Shown one piece after another: positions 1 through 6,907 of a stretch of 12,261 bases of DNA. This DNA comes from an uncultured Eubacteriales bacterium (GTDB taxonomy: Bacteria > Bacillota > Clostridia > Oscillospirales > Acutalibacteraceae). Position 1 is the first letter of the stretch. Every line of letters starts with the position of its first letter. The stretch lies in assembly GCA_900316925.1 (NCBI GenBank), contig ONEU01000124.1, forward strand, positions 1-12,261, given 5' to 3'. The position numbers and the translations under genes are program-made. Below the pieces are notes generated by a model. It ran no database searches. It saw nothing but the letters and a program-made list of their open reading frames with translations, and was not told the origin of the DNA.

Positions 1-28
1 AGTACCCGTGCCTACTGACCTTAACTGA

Positions 29-50
29 AATCCCCGCAGGTGCGGGGATT
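29..50 (+). terminator. Hairpin, possible terminator of an upstream gene
   Basis: A perfect 9-bp inverted repeat (AATCCCCGC / GCGGGGATT) encloses an AGGT loop. The sequence after it (ATAGTTGTAAGTTTG) is T-rich but is not a clean T tract, so a rho-independent terminator of a transcript entering from the left is likely but not certain. The 28 bases before it are too short to identify the gene they belong to. Confidence 0.45.
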
Positions 51-227
51 ATAGTTGTAAGTTTGTTGTAATACCATTATTCAATATAACACTATGTTTT
101 TGGCGTGCATAAATATCTTTCTCTTCCTGTCATTATGGCACATCCCTCCAGATAGTTCACAAAGACCGCGAAAAATCTAGTTATTCTTATTTCTGGTGAG
201 ATTGATTAGATGGCAGGGGGACTACAT

Positions 228-263
228 TTTGTGACAAAGTAAACAATCACCGGGAGCTATAAT
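228..263 (+). promoter_or_regulatory. Probable spoIIE promoter with 21-nt spacer and 0A-like palindrome
   Basis: A -35-like GTGACA at 231-236 and a perfect TATAAT at 258-263 are separated by 21 nt, longer than the usual 16-18. The -35 sits in an 11-base palindrome, TTTGTGACAAA (228-238). Read on the minus strand this gives TGTCACA, 5 of 7 matches to the Spo0A box TGTCGAA. The B. subtilis spoIIE and spoIIG promoters are sigma-A promoters with 21-22 nt spacers activated by Spo0A~P at boxes overlapping the -35, so the layout fits that class. Activation by Spo0A here is inference. Confidence 0.5.
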
Positions 264-287
264 AAAAACGATCGTATCCACATTATT

Positions 288-2636
288 ATGAAAATCGGGG
301 TGGTTTTATTGAAGGTCAGCGAGCTTGCCGCAAAATATGCCTGCCGGGGTCTCCCCCTCAATGACAGCACCGGAAAACTGCTGACACAGCTTGCCTACTT
401 TGGCAGCGGTTTCATCGTTTCCGGCGGAACAATCTTCGGCACCTACTCTCCTTTCGGCGTTTCCCTGGCGGCGTCGGTACCGTTTTCCGGCGTGTTCTCT
501 TCCCTGATCGGCTCGGTCACAGGCTACATCGTTTTTTCTGCAGGAAAAAGCAACTTCCGCTACATTGCCGCCATGCTGGCGGTACTCGCGATCCGTTGGA
601 CTCTGCATGATCTCAAAAAGATCAACCGACATTCGCTCTACGCATCGGCGGTCTGCTTCCTGCCGACGCTCGCTACAGGACTGGCAATGATGAGCATCAG
701 CGGTTTCCAATGGAACACGGCTCTATCCTATGGCATTGAAGCCTTGCTGGGTGCTGCCTGCGCCTACTTCTTCTCCCGGACATTCATCATTATCTACGGC
801 ACCAAAACACTTGGGATGCTCCTGCCGCAGGAGGTTGCCTGTCTCATCCTGACCGGCTGCATGGGACTGCTCTCTCTGTCGGGAATTTCCCTCGGGCCGA
901 TCTCCGTGGGACGGATCGCTGCAGGTCTGTGCATCCTGTTCGCCGCTCGGTTCGGCGGTGTGGCAGGAGGCGCTGTCGCCGGAATTGCCGCAGGTATCGT
1001 GCTCAGCCTTTCGTCTGTCAATTACTTCTTTCTGGGCGCCGCCTTCTCCTTTGGCGGACTCATGGCGGGACTGTTTTCCTCCGCCGGAAGGATTGCCTCC
1101 GTCATTCTCTTCGTTGTGAGCTGCGGGCTGGTTTCCCTGCAATCCGGTGTGCTTGCCATGGTGTTTAACCTCCTGTATGAAACACTGGCAGCCGGCGTCA
1201 TCTTTGTGGCACTGCCAAAAAGTGCCGGTAATTTCATTGCCGCCGTATTCAAGCCCGCCAACAGCGACGAACACAGTGAAGGACTGCGCCGTTCCGTCAT
1301 CATGCGGTTGGATTTTGCTTCCAAAGCACTATCGGATGTTTCGGGAGATGTTGAAGAGGTGGCCGAAAAACTCGCCGGAGTGGTGACCCCCACCCTGGAA
1401 GGCGTGTATGAAAAGGCCGTGGAAAACACCTGTCAGCGATGCGGTATGCGGGTGTACTGCTGGGAACACCGTGACGGCGTGACACTCGAATCCTTTCAGC
1501 ACGTCAATGACAAGCTGCGGCGGGAGGGCAGCATCAAGGGAGAGGATTTCCGGGATGATTTCAAGCGGAAATGCTGTCGGACGGCAGAAATGGCGATGGC
1601 GGTGAACAAAAGCTATAAGAACTTTCTCCACTCGGAAGCCGCTTCACGACGGGTGGACGAGATCAGGAGCGTGGTAGCGGGGCAGTTCTGCGGGCTCGGT
1701 GATATTCTCGGCGAGATGGCGGATGAATACGAGAACTACGAATACTTCGATAACGATCTGTCCGACAAAATCTTTCTCAAGCTCAAGGATCTGGGGCTTA
1801 AACCATTGGCGGCAAGCTGCCGGATAGATTATCTGGGGAGGATGACGGTGGAGGCAGAGGTCTATGATGAGGAGCGCAAAAAGCTGCAGCGGGCTTTGCT
1901 CCTCCATGAGATTTCCAAGCTCTGCGGGAGACGCTTTGACAATCCCGGTACAACGACAGCCTTCGGACGCTGCCGGATCACCCTTTGTGAGCGTCCTGCC
2001 CTGGATGTGGAGATTGCCTCCAGTCAGCATATCTGCGGCTGCGGACGGCTCTGCGGCGATCATTTCCGCTACTTCAACGACGGCATGGGCAGGATGGTCA
2101 CCGTCCTCAGCGACGGTATGGGCACCGGCGGAAGAGCCGCTGTGGATGGTGGTATGGCCGTCAGCATCCTCTCAAAGCTCATCAAGGCAGGATTGGGCTT
2201 CGACTGTTCCCTGAAGGTGGTCAACTCCGCACTGATGGTGAAATCGGAGGATGAATCTCTGGCGACATTGGATGTCGTGTCAGTCGATCTGTACAGCGGT
2301 GTGACGGATTTTATGAAGGCGGGGGCGGCACTCTCCTTTATCCGCAAGAACGGTGAGCTCTTCCGGGTGGAGACACCCTCCCTGCCGGTGGGAATCCTGC
2401 CGGATGTGGAATTTACCTACACCGAGGATGAGCTGGATGAAAATGATCTGATCGTGATGGTCTCGGACGGTGCGGTGGCTACGGGCGAAGAGTGGATCGA
2501 GCACATCCTCGTGCGCTGGGAGGACAAAAGTATGCAGGAGCTTTCCGATCTGCTGGCAGATGAAGCCGTCGCAAGACGCAGCGACGGACATGATGATGAT
2601 GTCACCGTCATTGCCATGCGTATCAAAAGGCGATGA
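288..2636 (+). CDS. spoIIE: Stage II sporulation protein E (SpoIIE), PP2C-type serine phosphatase
   Basis: SpoIIE is a membrane phosphatase that dephosphorylates the anti-anti-sigma factor SpoIIAA, which releases sigma-F in the forespore; it also acts at the polar septum. The reading frame gives 782 residues, near the 827 of B. subtilis. Residues about 36-310 are a run of hydrophobic helices. A central soluble part has the family's cysteine cluster C382-x2-C385-x5-C391-W392. The C-terminal PP2C domain shows CGDHF, then SDGMGTGGRA (about 608-617), a second SDG with D727, and SDGHDDDVTV with D769-D771, the metal-binding acidic residues expected. A second cysteine group (CGCGRLCGD) precedes the first PP2C aspartate. 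The start is uncertain: ATG 288 has no clear ribosome binding site, while TTG 309 has GGGG 8 nt upstream. The gene has its own promoter and no operon partner. No obvious terminator follows it. Confidence 0.95.
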   Translation: MKIGVVLLKVSELAAKYACRGLPLNDSTGKLLTQLAYFGSGFIVSGGTIFGTYSPFGVSLAASVPFSGVFSSLIGSVTGYIVFSAGKSNFRYIAAMLAVLAIRWTLHDLKKINRHSLYASAVCFLPTLATGLAMMSISGFQWNTALSYGIEALLGAACAYFFSRTFIIIYGTKTLGMLLPQEVACLILTGCMGLLSLSGISLGPISVGRIAAGLCILFAARFGGVAGGAVAGIAAGIVLSLSSVNYFFLGAAFSFGGLMAGLFSSAGRIASVILFVVSCGLVSLQSGVLAMVFNLLYETLAAGVIFVALPKSAGNFIAAVFKPANSDEHSEGLRRSVIMRLDFASKALSDVSGDVEEVAEKLAGVVTPTLEGVYEKAVENTCQRCGMRVYCWEHRDGVTLESFQHVNDKLRREGSIKGEDFRDDFKRKCCRTAEMAMAVNKSYKNFLHSEAASRRVDEIRSVVAGQFCGLGDILGEMADEYENYEYFDNDLSDKIFLKLKDLGLKPLAASCRIDYLGRMTVEAEVYDEERKKLQRALLLHEISKLCGRRFDNPGTTTAFGRCRITLCERPALDVEIASSQHICGCGRLCGDHFRYFNDGMGRMVTVLSDGMGTGGRAAVDGGMAVSILSKLIKAGLGFDCSLKVVNSALMVKSEDESLATLDVVSVDLYSGVTDFMKAGAALSFIRKNGELFRVETPSLPVGILPDVEFTYTEDELDENDLIVMVSDGAVATGEEWIEHILVRWEDKSMQELSDLLADEAVARRSDGHDDDVTVIAMRIKRR

Positions 2637-2711
2637 GACGTCAGAATCCACAAAGGATACTTTTTCCCGTTATGCAAAATCATCATTCCGTGGTCATACC
2701 CCATAAAAAGA

Positions 2712-2740
2712 TTGACATTTATCCCCGGATACTATATAAT
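2712..2740 (+). promoter_or_regulatory. Perfect consensus sigma-A-type promoter for rubredoxin
   Basis: TTGACA (2712-2717) and TATAAT (2735-2740) are both exact consensus hexamers with the optimal 17-nt spacer. The transcript would start near 2747, leaving a leader of about 35 nt. This is the best promoter in the window and predicts strong, probably constitutive expression. Confidence 0.85.
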
Positions 2741-2782
2741 GTATAGGTATACTAACCTAATTACTACATGGAGGTGTTTCTG

Positions 2783-2944
2783 ATGACAAAGTATGTATGT
2801 GCAGTCTGCGGCTATGTGTATGAGCCTCTCGACGGTGATCCCGATCACGGCATTGCACCCAACACACCCTTTGAGGATGTTCCGGACGATTGGACCTGTC
2901 CTCTGTGCGGCGTCGGCAAAGAGAACTTCGAGCCTGAAGCATAA
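2783..2944 (+). CDS. Rubredoxin
   Basis: This is a 53-residue one-iron electron carrier of the cytoplasm. In anaerobes such proteins pass electrons to oxygen- and peroxide-reducing enzymes such as rubrerythrin or flavodiiron proteins, and to other oxidoreductases. The protein starts MTKYVCAVCGYVY and contains the two CxxCG iron ligand pairs: C6-x2-C9-G and C39-x2-C42-G. It also has the aromatic and Gly-Pro-rich core typical of classical rubredoxins (YVYEPLDGDPDHGI, VPDDWTCPLCG). The length matches the family norm of 52-54. ATG 2783 is preceded by GGAGG at 2770-2774 with 8 nt spacing. It lies behind a consensus promoter and ends in a strong terminator, so it is mostly a single-gene transcript. 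Its redox partner is not in the window. Confidence 0.97.
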   Translation: MTKYVCAVCGYVYEPLDGDPDHGIAPNTPFEDVPDDWTCPLCGVGKENFEPEA

Positions 2945-2960
2945 TCGAACAAGGTGTTTC

Positions 2961-2995
2961 AAGAGGGAAACAATTGCGTTTCCCTCTTTATTTTT
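2961..2995 (+). terminator. Rho-independent terminator after rubredoxin
   Basis: An 11-bp perfect stem, AAGAGGGAAAC (2961-2971) with GTTTCCCTCTT (2978-2988), has a 6-nt loop and is followed by TATTTTT. It ends only 18 bases before the next start codon, so it also separates rubredoxin from the radical SAM gene. A 6-bp competing hairpin, TGTTTC (2955-2960) with GAAACA (2967-2972), would disrupt its left arm. Confidence 0.88.
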
Positions 2996-3012
2996 CAGAA
3001 GGACGGATCAAC

Positions 3013-3954
3013 ATGAAGGAACTGATCAAAGCCTGGAACGGCAGACGTTACTATTCCCTGGACGCCTATCTCAAAAACACCTTTGGCCGGAAGCTCTATA
3101 AGCTCTCCCTCAATGGCGGCATGACCTGTCCCAACCGTGACGGCACTCTCTCCTCCGGCGGCTGTATCTTTTGCAGCAGCGGCGGTTCCGGGGATTTTGC
3201 GGCCGCGGCGGAGCTCTCAACAGATGAACAGATTTCCTACGAAAAGCAGCTCATCGGTGCGAAGTTCCAAGGCTCGGAGTATATTGCCTATTTTCAGGCC
3301 TACACCAACACCTACGCTCCTGTGAATAGACTTCAGCAGCTCTTTTGGCCGGTGATTGAACGGGAGGATATTGCCGTGCTCTCCATCGCCACCAGACCGG
3401 ACTGCCTTGAACCTGAAAAAATCGCGCTGATCCGTGAACTTGCCGCCATCAAACCGGTCTGGGTGGAACTTGGACTGCAAACCATCCACCCGAAAACTGC
3501 CGACTTCATCAACCGCGGCTATCCCCTCTCCTGCTATGACGAAGCCGTCACTCACCTCAAGGACGCCGGCGCACAGGTAATCACCCACATGATCATCGGA
3601 CTGCCCGGAGAGACCCGTGAAGAAATGCTCGCTACCGCCCACTACATCGGCAGAAGCGGTGCCGACGGGATCAAGCTACAGCTCCTGCATATCCTCCGAA
3701 ACACCAGACTTGCACAGATGTATGACAACGGCACCGTTGATGTCCTGGATGAACAGACCTACATCTCTCTGTTGGCAGATATTCTCGCCATCCTGCCGCC
3801 GCAGCTCGTCATCCACCGGCTGACCGGTGACGGCAGCAAACAGGAACTGATCGCCCCGAAATGGAGCGGCAACAAGCGTCATGTCCTGAATGCCCTAAAC
3901 CATGAACTAAAAGTAAGGAACCTGGTACAAGGTGCATTCTTCCGCGGTGAGTAA
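3013..3954 (+). CDS. TIGR01212 family (YhcC-like) radical SAM protein
   Basis: This is a 313-residue radical S-adenosylmethionine protein; family members bind a [4Fe-4S] cluster, but the substrate of the YhcC group is not settled. The N-terminus carries the family's stretched cluster motif: C39 in GGMTCPNRDG, then C51 and C54 in GGCIFC (C-x11-C-x2-C), unlike the usual CxxxCxxC. Further family hallmarks follow: YIAYFQAYTNTYAP, LSIATRPDCL, VELGLQTIH and HMIIGLPGET, and a C-terminal HRLTGDG. The frame stays open up to TTG 2974, but that start lies inside the terminator loop. ATG 3013, with AAGGA at 2999-3003 and 9 nt spacing, is the sensible start. No promoter is visible between it and the rubredoxin terminator, so expression probably depends on read-through. 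No clear terminator follows. Confidence 0.93.
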   Translation: MKELIKAWNGRRYYSLDAYLKNTFGRKLYKLSLNGGMTCPNRDGTLSSGGCIFCSSGGSGDFAAAAELSTDEQISYEKQLIGAKFQGSEYIAYFQAYTNTYAPVNRLQQLFWPVIEREDIAVLSIATRPDCLEPEKIALIRELAAIKPVWVELGLQTIHPKTADFINRGYPLSCYDEAVTHLKDAGAQVITHMIIGLPGETREEMLATAHYIGRSGADGIKLQLLHILRNTRLAQMYDNGTVDVLDEQTYISLLADILAILPPQLVIHRLTGDGSKQELIAPKWSGNKRHVLNALNHELKVRNLVQGAFFRGE

Positions 3955-3987
3955 ATCAAAATTAACAAAATATCTACATTTATCTTA

Positions 3988-4015
3988 TTTACAAATTACA
4001 ATTTTGTGCTATAAT
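3988..4015 (+). promoter_or_regulatory. Citrate synthase upstream promoter P1
   Basis: TTTACA (3988-3993, 5 of 6 to consensus) and TATAAT (4010-4015) have a 16-nt spacer. TGC directly before the -10 makes it an extended -10 promoter. It lies in a very AT-rich gap after the radical SAM gene. Confidence 0.65.
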
Positions 4016-4026
4016 GATAATATCAA

Positions 4027-4056
4027 TTGGCATAAATTGTTACTTTACACTATAAT
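4027..4056 (+). promoter_or_regulatory. Citrate synthase downstream promoter P2
   Basis: TTGGCA (4027-4032, 5 of 6 to consensus) and a perfect TATAAT (4051-4056) have an 18-nt spacer. A transcript would begin near 4063, just ahead of the GGAG ribosome binding site, so its leader would be very short. Together with P1 it suggests tandem promoters. Confidence 0.55.
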
Positions 4057-4070
4057 AGATCAAAAATATT

Positions 4071-4086
4071 GGAGATGATAGAATTG
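4071..4086 (+). promoter_or_regulatory. Ribosome binding site that points to a TTG start for citrate synthase
   Basis: GGAG (4071-4074) stands 9 nt before an in-frame TTG at 4084. The other in-frame candidates, TTG 4069 and ATG 4075, have only an AT-rich sequence or an overlapping GGAG in front of them. The spacing favours TTG 4084. Confidence 0.6.
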
Positions 4087-5451
4087 CAGAACAACACCTT
4101 GTATAAGATCACACCTGAACTGGAGGAACTGAGCAGACTCTGTTCGGAAAACAGCACAATCAATAAAGACCTCTATACGAAATATGACGTCAAGCGCGGC
4201 CTTCGTGATATCAACGGTAAGGGCGTCCTGGCCGGTCTGACGGAAATCTCTGAGATCTGTTCCTCCGTGACGGTTGACGGCGAAACACATCCCTGTGACG
4301 GCAAGCTGTACTACCGCGGCGTAGATGTTGAGGATATCGTCAATGGCTTTATCCATGACGGACGCTTCGGCTTTGAAGAAGTTGTTTATCTGCTGATGTT
4401 CGGCAAACTGCCTACCCAGCAGCAATTCGAGCAGATCAACCGTCTGCTGGCCTCCTACCGTAATCTGCCTCACTACTTTACCCGTGATGTCATCCTCAAA
4501 GCGCCCAGCAGCGATATGATGAACGCCCTGGCAAGAAGTGTTCTGACCCTTTATTCTTATGACCCGCAGGCTGATGATACCTCCCTGCCCAATGTGCTCC
4601 GACAGTGCCTGCAGCTGATTGCCACCTTCCCCGTCATCTCGGTTTACAGCTATCAGGCCTATAACCACTACCGCAGAAATCAAAGCCTGATTATCCATTC
4701 TCCCCAGCCGCAGCTTTCCACCGCCGAAAACATCCTCTATATGCTGCGTCCCGATTCCAGATACACCCAGCTGGAAGCAAAGCTGCTGGATATGTCCCTG
4801 GTGCTCCACGCTGAGCACGGCGGCGGCAACAACTCCACCTTTACCACCCATGTTGTCACTTCCTCCGGCACGGATACATACTCCGCCATTGCTGCCGCTC
4901 TCGGTTCTCTGAAGGGTCCGAAGCACGGAGGTGCCAACATTAAGGTCGTCAGAATGTTTGAGGATATGGAAAAGAATATCTCCGACTTCAGCGACGAGGA
5001 CGAGGTCCGCAGCTATCTGACCAAGCTCCTCCACGGCGAGGCATTCGACCGCTCCGGTCTGATCTATGGCATGGGCCACGCCGTTTATTCCATTTCCGAT
5101 CCCCGTGCAAGGGTGTTCAAGGGATTTGTGGAAAAGCTCTCCGAAGAGAAGGGACGCCTGAAAGAGTTCCGGCTCTATTCCATGGTGGAGAGACTCGCAC
5201 CGGAGGTTATCGCACAGGAACGCCGCATCTACAAGGGCGTGAGTGCCAACGTCGATTTTTACAGCGGATTTGTATACAGTATGCTTGATCTTCCGCCCAA
5301 GCTCTTCACACCGATCTTTGCGATTGCCAGAATTGCAGGCTGGTCCGCCCACCGCATGGAGGAGCTGGTCAACCCAAGCAAGATTATTCGTCCGGCATAC
5401 AAAAATGTCCACAGCCGGGTGATCTACACCGATATTGCCAACAGGAAATAA
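4084..5451 (+). CDS. gltA: Citrate synthase (citrate/2-methylcitrate synthase family)
   Basis: The enzyme condenses acetyl-CoA with oxaloacetate to citrate, the entry to the oxidative branch that supplies 2-oxoglutarate for glutamate in organisms with a partial TCA cycle. From TTG 4084 it has 455 residues, slightly long for the family because of an N-terminal extension of about 60 residues before LYYRGVDVEDIV. The catalytic residues can be placed: H281 in GPKHGGAN, H332 in GMGHAVY and D391 in NVDFYSG; HAEHGGGNNSTF and GWSAHRMEE are further family signatures. The usual GHRVY arginine is alanine here, with DPRARVFK following. Activity on propionyl-CoA (methylcitrate) cannot be ruled out, but no methylcitrate genes are nearby. 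The gene stands alone between tandem promoters and a terminator. Confidence 0.95.
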   Translation: MQNNTLYKITPELEELSRLCSENSTINKDLYTKYDVKRGLRDINGKGVLAGLTEISEICSSVTVDGETHPCDGKLYYRGVDVEDIVNGFIHDGRFGFEEVVYLLMFGKLPTQQQFEQINRLLASYRNLPHYFTRDVILKAPSSDMMNALARSVLTLYSYDPQADDTSLPNVLRQCLQLIATFPVISVYSYQAYNHYRRNQSLIIHSPQPQLSTAENILYMLRPDSRYTQLEAKLLDMSLVLHAEHGGGNNSTFTTHVVTSSGTDTYSAIAAALGSLKGPKHGGANIKVVRMFEDMEKNISDFSDEDEVRSYLTKLLHGEAFDRSGLIYGMGHAVYSISDPRARVFKGFVEKLSEEKGRLKEFRLYSMVERLAPEVIAQERRIYKGVSANVDFYSGFVYSMLDLPPKLFTPIFAIARIAGWSAHRMEELVNPSKIIRPAYKNVHSRVIYTDIANRK

Positions 5452-5459
5452 ACTCCCGG

Positions 5460-5495
5460 AGCGTTCTGCTTTCACACAGAACGCTTCTTCTTTTT
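5460..5495 (+). terminator. Rho-independent terminator after citrate synthase
   Basis: A 9-bp stem, AGCGTTCTG (5460-5468) with CAGAACGCT (5477-5485), has an 8-nt loop and is followed by the pyrimidine tract TCTTCTTTTT. It begins 8 bases after the stop codon. Confidence 0.85.
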
Positions 5496-5774
5496 CTGTT
5501 GAAATCGTAGAAAACACCTCTTTGCTTTCGGGTGACTTTCTCGTGAAACTCCCCCTGACATTCCGGCTCCTCCCCCGACTCATCCGCGGCGGTTTTTGGA
5601 AGGAGGCTTGGGGGAAACCCCAAAAAACTGTCAAAAAAAACGATTCCCCTACAACGATGAGAAGTTGGTGTTTACTGATTGCTGCAAGGTTTATTCCTTC
5701 AGCGAATTTTGGAAAGATTTTTCCCGGTAACTGGCAGGTCAAAATGGATTTCCGTGAACGAAGAGAAAAAGCAA
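5496..5774. other. Intergenic stretch without a convincing gene
   Basis: Between the citrate synthase terminator and the next promoter I see no convincing gene. The frame open across it on the + strand (from about 5435) starts inside the preceding gene and reads through the terminator, so it is not credible. Visible structure includes a C-rich pyrimidine run (about 5548-5576), a GC-rich patch CCGCGGCGG (5584-5592), an AAGGAGG not followed by a usable start, a small hairpin TTGGGG-GAAA-CCCCAA (5609-5624) and two A tracts, one of eight. I recognise no T-box, S-box or other riboswitch core in it. A 29-codon frame starting at ATG 5744 ends in an ATGA overlap with the next gene but has only a weak ribosome binding site. 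Confidence 0.5.
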
Positions 5775-5803
5775 TTGCAGAAGTGCAGGAAATATGCTAT
5801 AAT
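5775..5803 (+). promoter_or_regulatory. Promoter of the cysteine synthase gene, extended -10
   Basis: TGC-TATAAT (TATAAT at 5798-5803) is a strong extended -10. The -35 position 17 nt upstream reads TTGCAG (5775-5780), only the TTG half of the consensus. The promoter sits inside the short frame that overlaps the cysteine synthase start. Confidence 0.6.
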
Positions 5804-5829
5804 AGGATTTCAGGAGATGATGACACAAA

Positions 5830-6759
5830 ATGATATATCTCAATATTCTGGAAGCAATAGGACATACGCCGATGATCGAGCTGAACCGGCTCAACAAACC
5901 CGGCAATGCCCGTATCCTGGTTAAATTTGAAGGACTTAATGTGGGCGGCTCTATCAAAACCCGCACAGCCTACAACATGATTACTCATGCGGAAAAAGAA
6001 GGCCGTATCCGCCCCGATACCATTATCGTGGAACCGACAAGCGGTAATCAGGGAATCGGTCTGGCTCTCGTGGGCGCCGTGAGAGGCTATAAAACGATCA
6101 TTATCATGCCGGATTCCGTCAGCGAGGAGCGCCGGAAGCTCGTCCGCCACTATGGGGCTGAGGTCATCCTCATTCACGATGACGGGGATATCGGCAAGTG
6201 TATCCAGAAATGCCTGGATCTTGCCGCTGAGATGGCCGCTAAAGACCCGAGGGTGTTTGTTCCGCAGCAGTTTGAAAACGAAAATAATACCAATGCCCAC
6301 AAGTATTACACCGCTCTCGAAATTCTCGAACAGACTGCCTGCAGGATCGACGGCTTCTGCTCCGGAATCGGTACGGGCGGCACCATCACCGGTATCGGTG
6401 AGACCCTGAAAAAGCAATATCCCGACATGGAGATCTGGGCAGTGGAACCGGAACACGCCGCCATTCTTGCCGGCGGTACTATCGGCACCCATCTGCAGAT
6501 GGGTATCGGCGACGGAATCATCCCGCCCATCCTGAATACCGGTATCTACGACCATATTCATATCGTCACCGATGACGATGCGATCAATACCGCCAGACAG
6601 CTTGCCTCCCTGGAAGGCATTATGTGCGGTATCTCGGCAGGCACCAACGTGGCTGCCGCTCTGAAACTGGCAGAAAAACTCGGCCCGGGCAAGACGGTGG
6701 TTACCATCCTTCCCGATACCGCCGAACGCTACTTCTCTACCCCCCTCTTTGATGAATAA
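5830..6759 (+). CDS. Cysteine synthase family PLP-dependent enzyme (O-acetylserine sulfhydrylase-like)
   Basis: This is a fold-type II PLP enzyme of 309 residues, the usual length of CysK, predicted to make cysteine from O-acetylserine and sulfide in the cytoplasm. The PLP lysine is K43 in GGSIKTR. The phosphate loop is GTGGT (181-185), the asparagine loop TSGNQG (70-75), and C-terminal motifs are CGISAG (S269) and LPDTAERY (294-301). It departs from canonical CysK at conserved spots: SVKDR is SIKTR, TSGNTG is TSGNQG and QGIGAG is MGIGDG, so another beta-replacement reaction is possible and no cysK symbol is given. ATG 5830 begins MIYLNILEAIGHTPMIEL, matching the family N-terminus, but AGGAG (5812-5816) is 13 nt away, longer than usual. 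The gene has its own promoter and terminator and no serine acetyltransferase (cysE) beside it. Confidence 0.88.
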   Translation: MIYLNILEAIGHTPMIELNRLNKPGNARILVKFEGLNVGGSIKTRTAYNMITHAEKEGRIRPDTIIVEPTSGNQGIGLALVGAVRGYKTIIIMPDSVSEERRKLVRHYGAEVILIHDDGDIGKCIQKCLDLAAEMAAKDPRVFVPQQFENENNTNAHKYYTALEILEQTACRIDGFCSGIGTGGTITGIGETLKKQYPDMEIWAVEPEHAAILAGGTIGTHLQMGIGDGIIPPILNTGIYDHIHIVTDDDAINTARQLASLEGIMCGISAGTNVAAALKLAEKLGPGKTVVTILPDTAERYFSTPLFDE

Positions 6760-6767
6760 TCTTTCAC

Positions 6768-6800
6768 ACCGGCACGGAACTGTTTCCCTGCCGGTTTTTT
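6768..6800 (+). terminator. Rho-independent terminator after cysteine synthase
   Basis: ACCGGCA (6768-6774) pairs with TGCCGGT (6789-6795), with an inner GGAA/TTCC pairing in the loop, followed at once by TTTTT. It starts 9 bases after the stop codon. Confidence 0.88.
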
Positions 6801-6830
6801 CGTGAATCATAACATATTTTTAAAAAATGA

Positions 6831-6859
6831 TTGCAGAACACGCAAAAATAGTATACAAT
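6831..6859 (+). promoter_or_regulatory. Candidate promoter of the CAP-domain secreted protein gene
   Basis: TTGCAG (6831-6836) and TACAAT (6854-6859) have a 17-nt spacer in an AT-rich gap. The -10 matches 5 of 6; the -35 is weak. The same half-matching TTGCAG is used by the promoter of the preceding gene. A strong AGGAGG (6894-6899) follows 8 nt before the start codon. Confidence 0.45.
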
Positions 6860-6907
6860 TATTACAATCATTATTTACCTCATTACCGATAAAAGGAGGA
6901 TGTCCAC

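Noticed and set aside
1..28. Possible tail of a tRNA or other RNA gene before the hairpin at 29-50
   Set aside because: No CCA end, T-loop or other RNA landmark can be seen in so few bases.
94..180. A 28-codon + strand frame upstream of spoIIE (MFLACINIFLFLSL...)
   Set aside because: No ribosome binding site, no promoter and AT-rich sequence; a hydrophobic chance frame is more likely.
2646..2665. Possible terminator after spoIIE (ATCC...GGAT followed by TTTTT)
   Set aside because: The stem is only 4 bp, too weak to call.
5629..5635. TGTCAAA, 6 of 7 to a Spo0A box, upstream of the cysteine synthase gene
   Set aside because: It is embedded in A tracts where such a match is expected by chance, and the gene has no link to sporulation.
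4060..5742. A 560-codon open frame on the minus strand opposite citrate synthase
   Set aside because: It is a shadow of the strongly supported + strand gene: no family motifs, unlikely composition, and it runs across that gene's terminator and promoter.
5435..5833. A 132-codon + strand frame between citrate synthase and cysteine synthase
   Set aside because: Begins inside the citrate synthase gene and reads through its terminator hairpin; the sequence is low in complexity and resembles no family. Only the last 29 codons were kept, as a weak candidate.
5797..6810. A 337-codon minus-strand frame opposite the cysteine synthase gene
   Set aside because: Antisense to a gene with clear PLP-enzyme motifs; it has no recognisable domain and crosses the terminator at 6768-6800.
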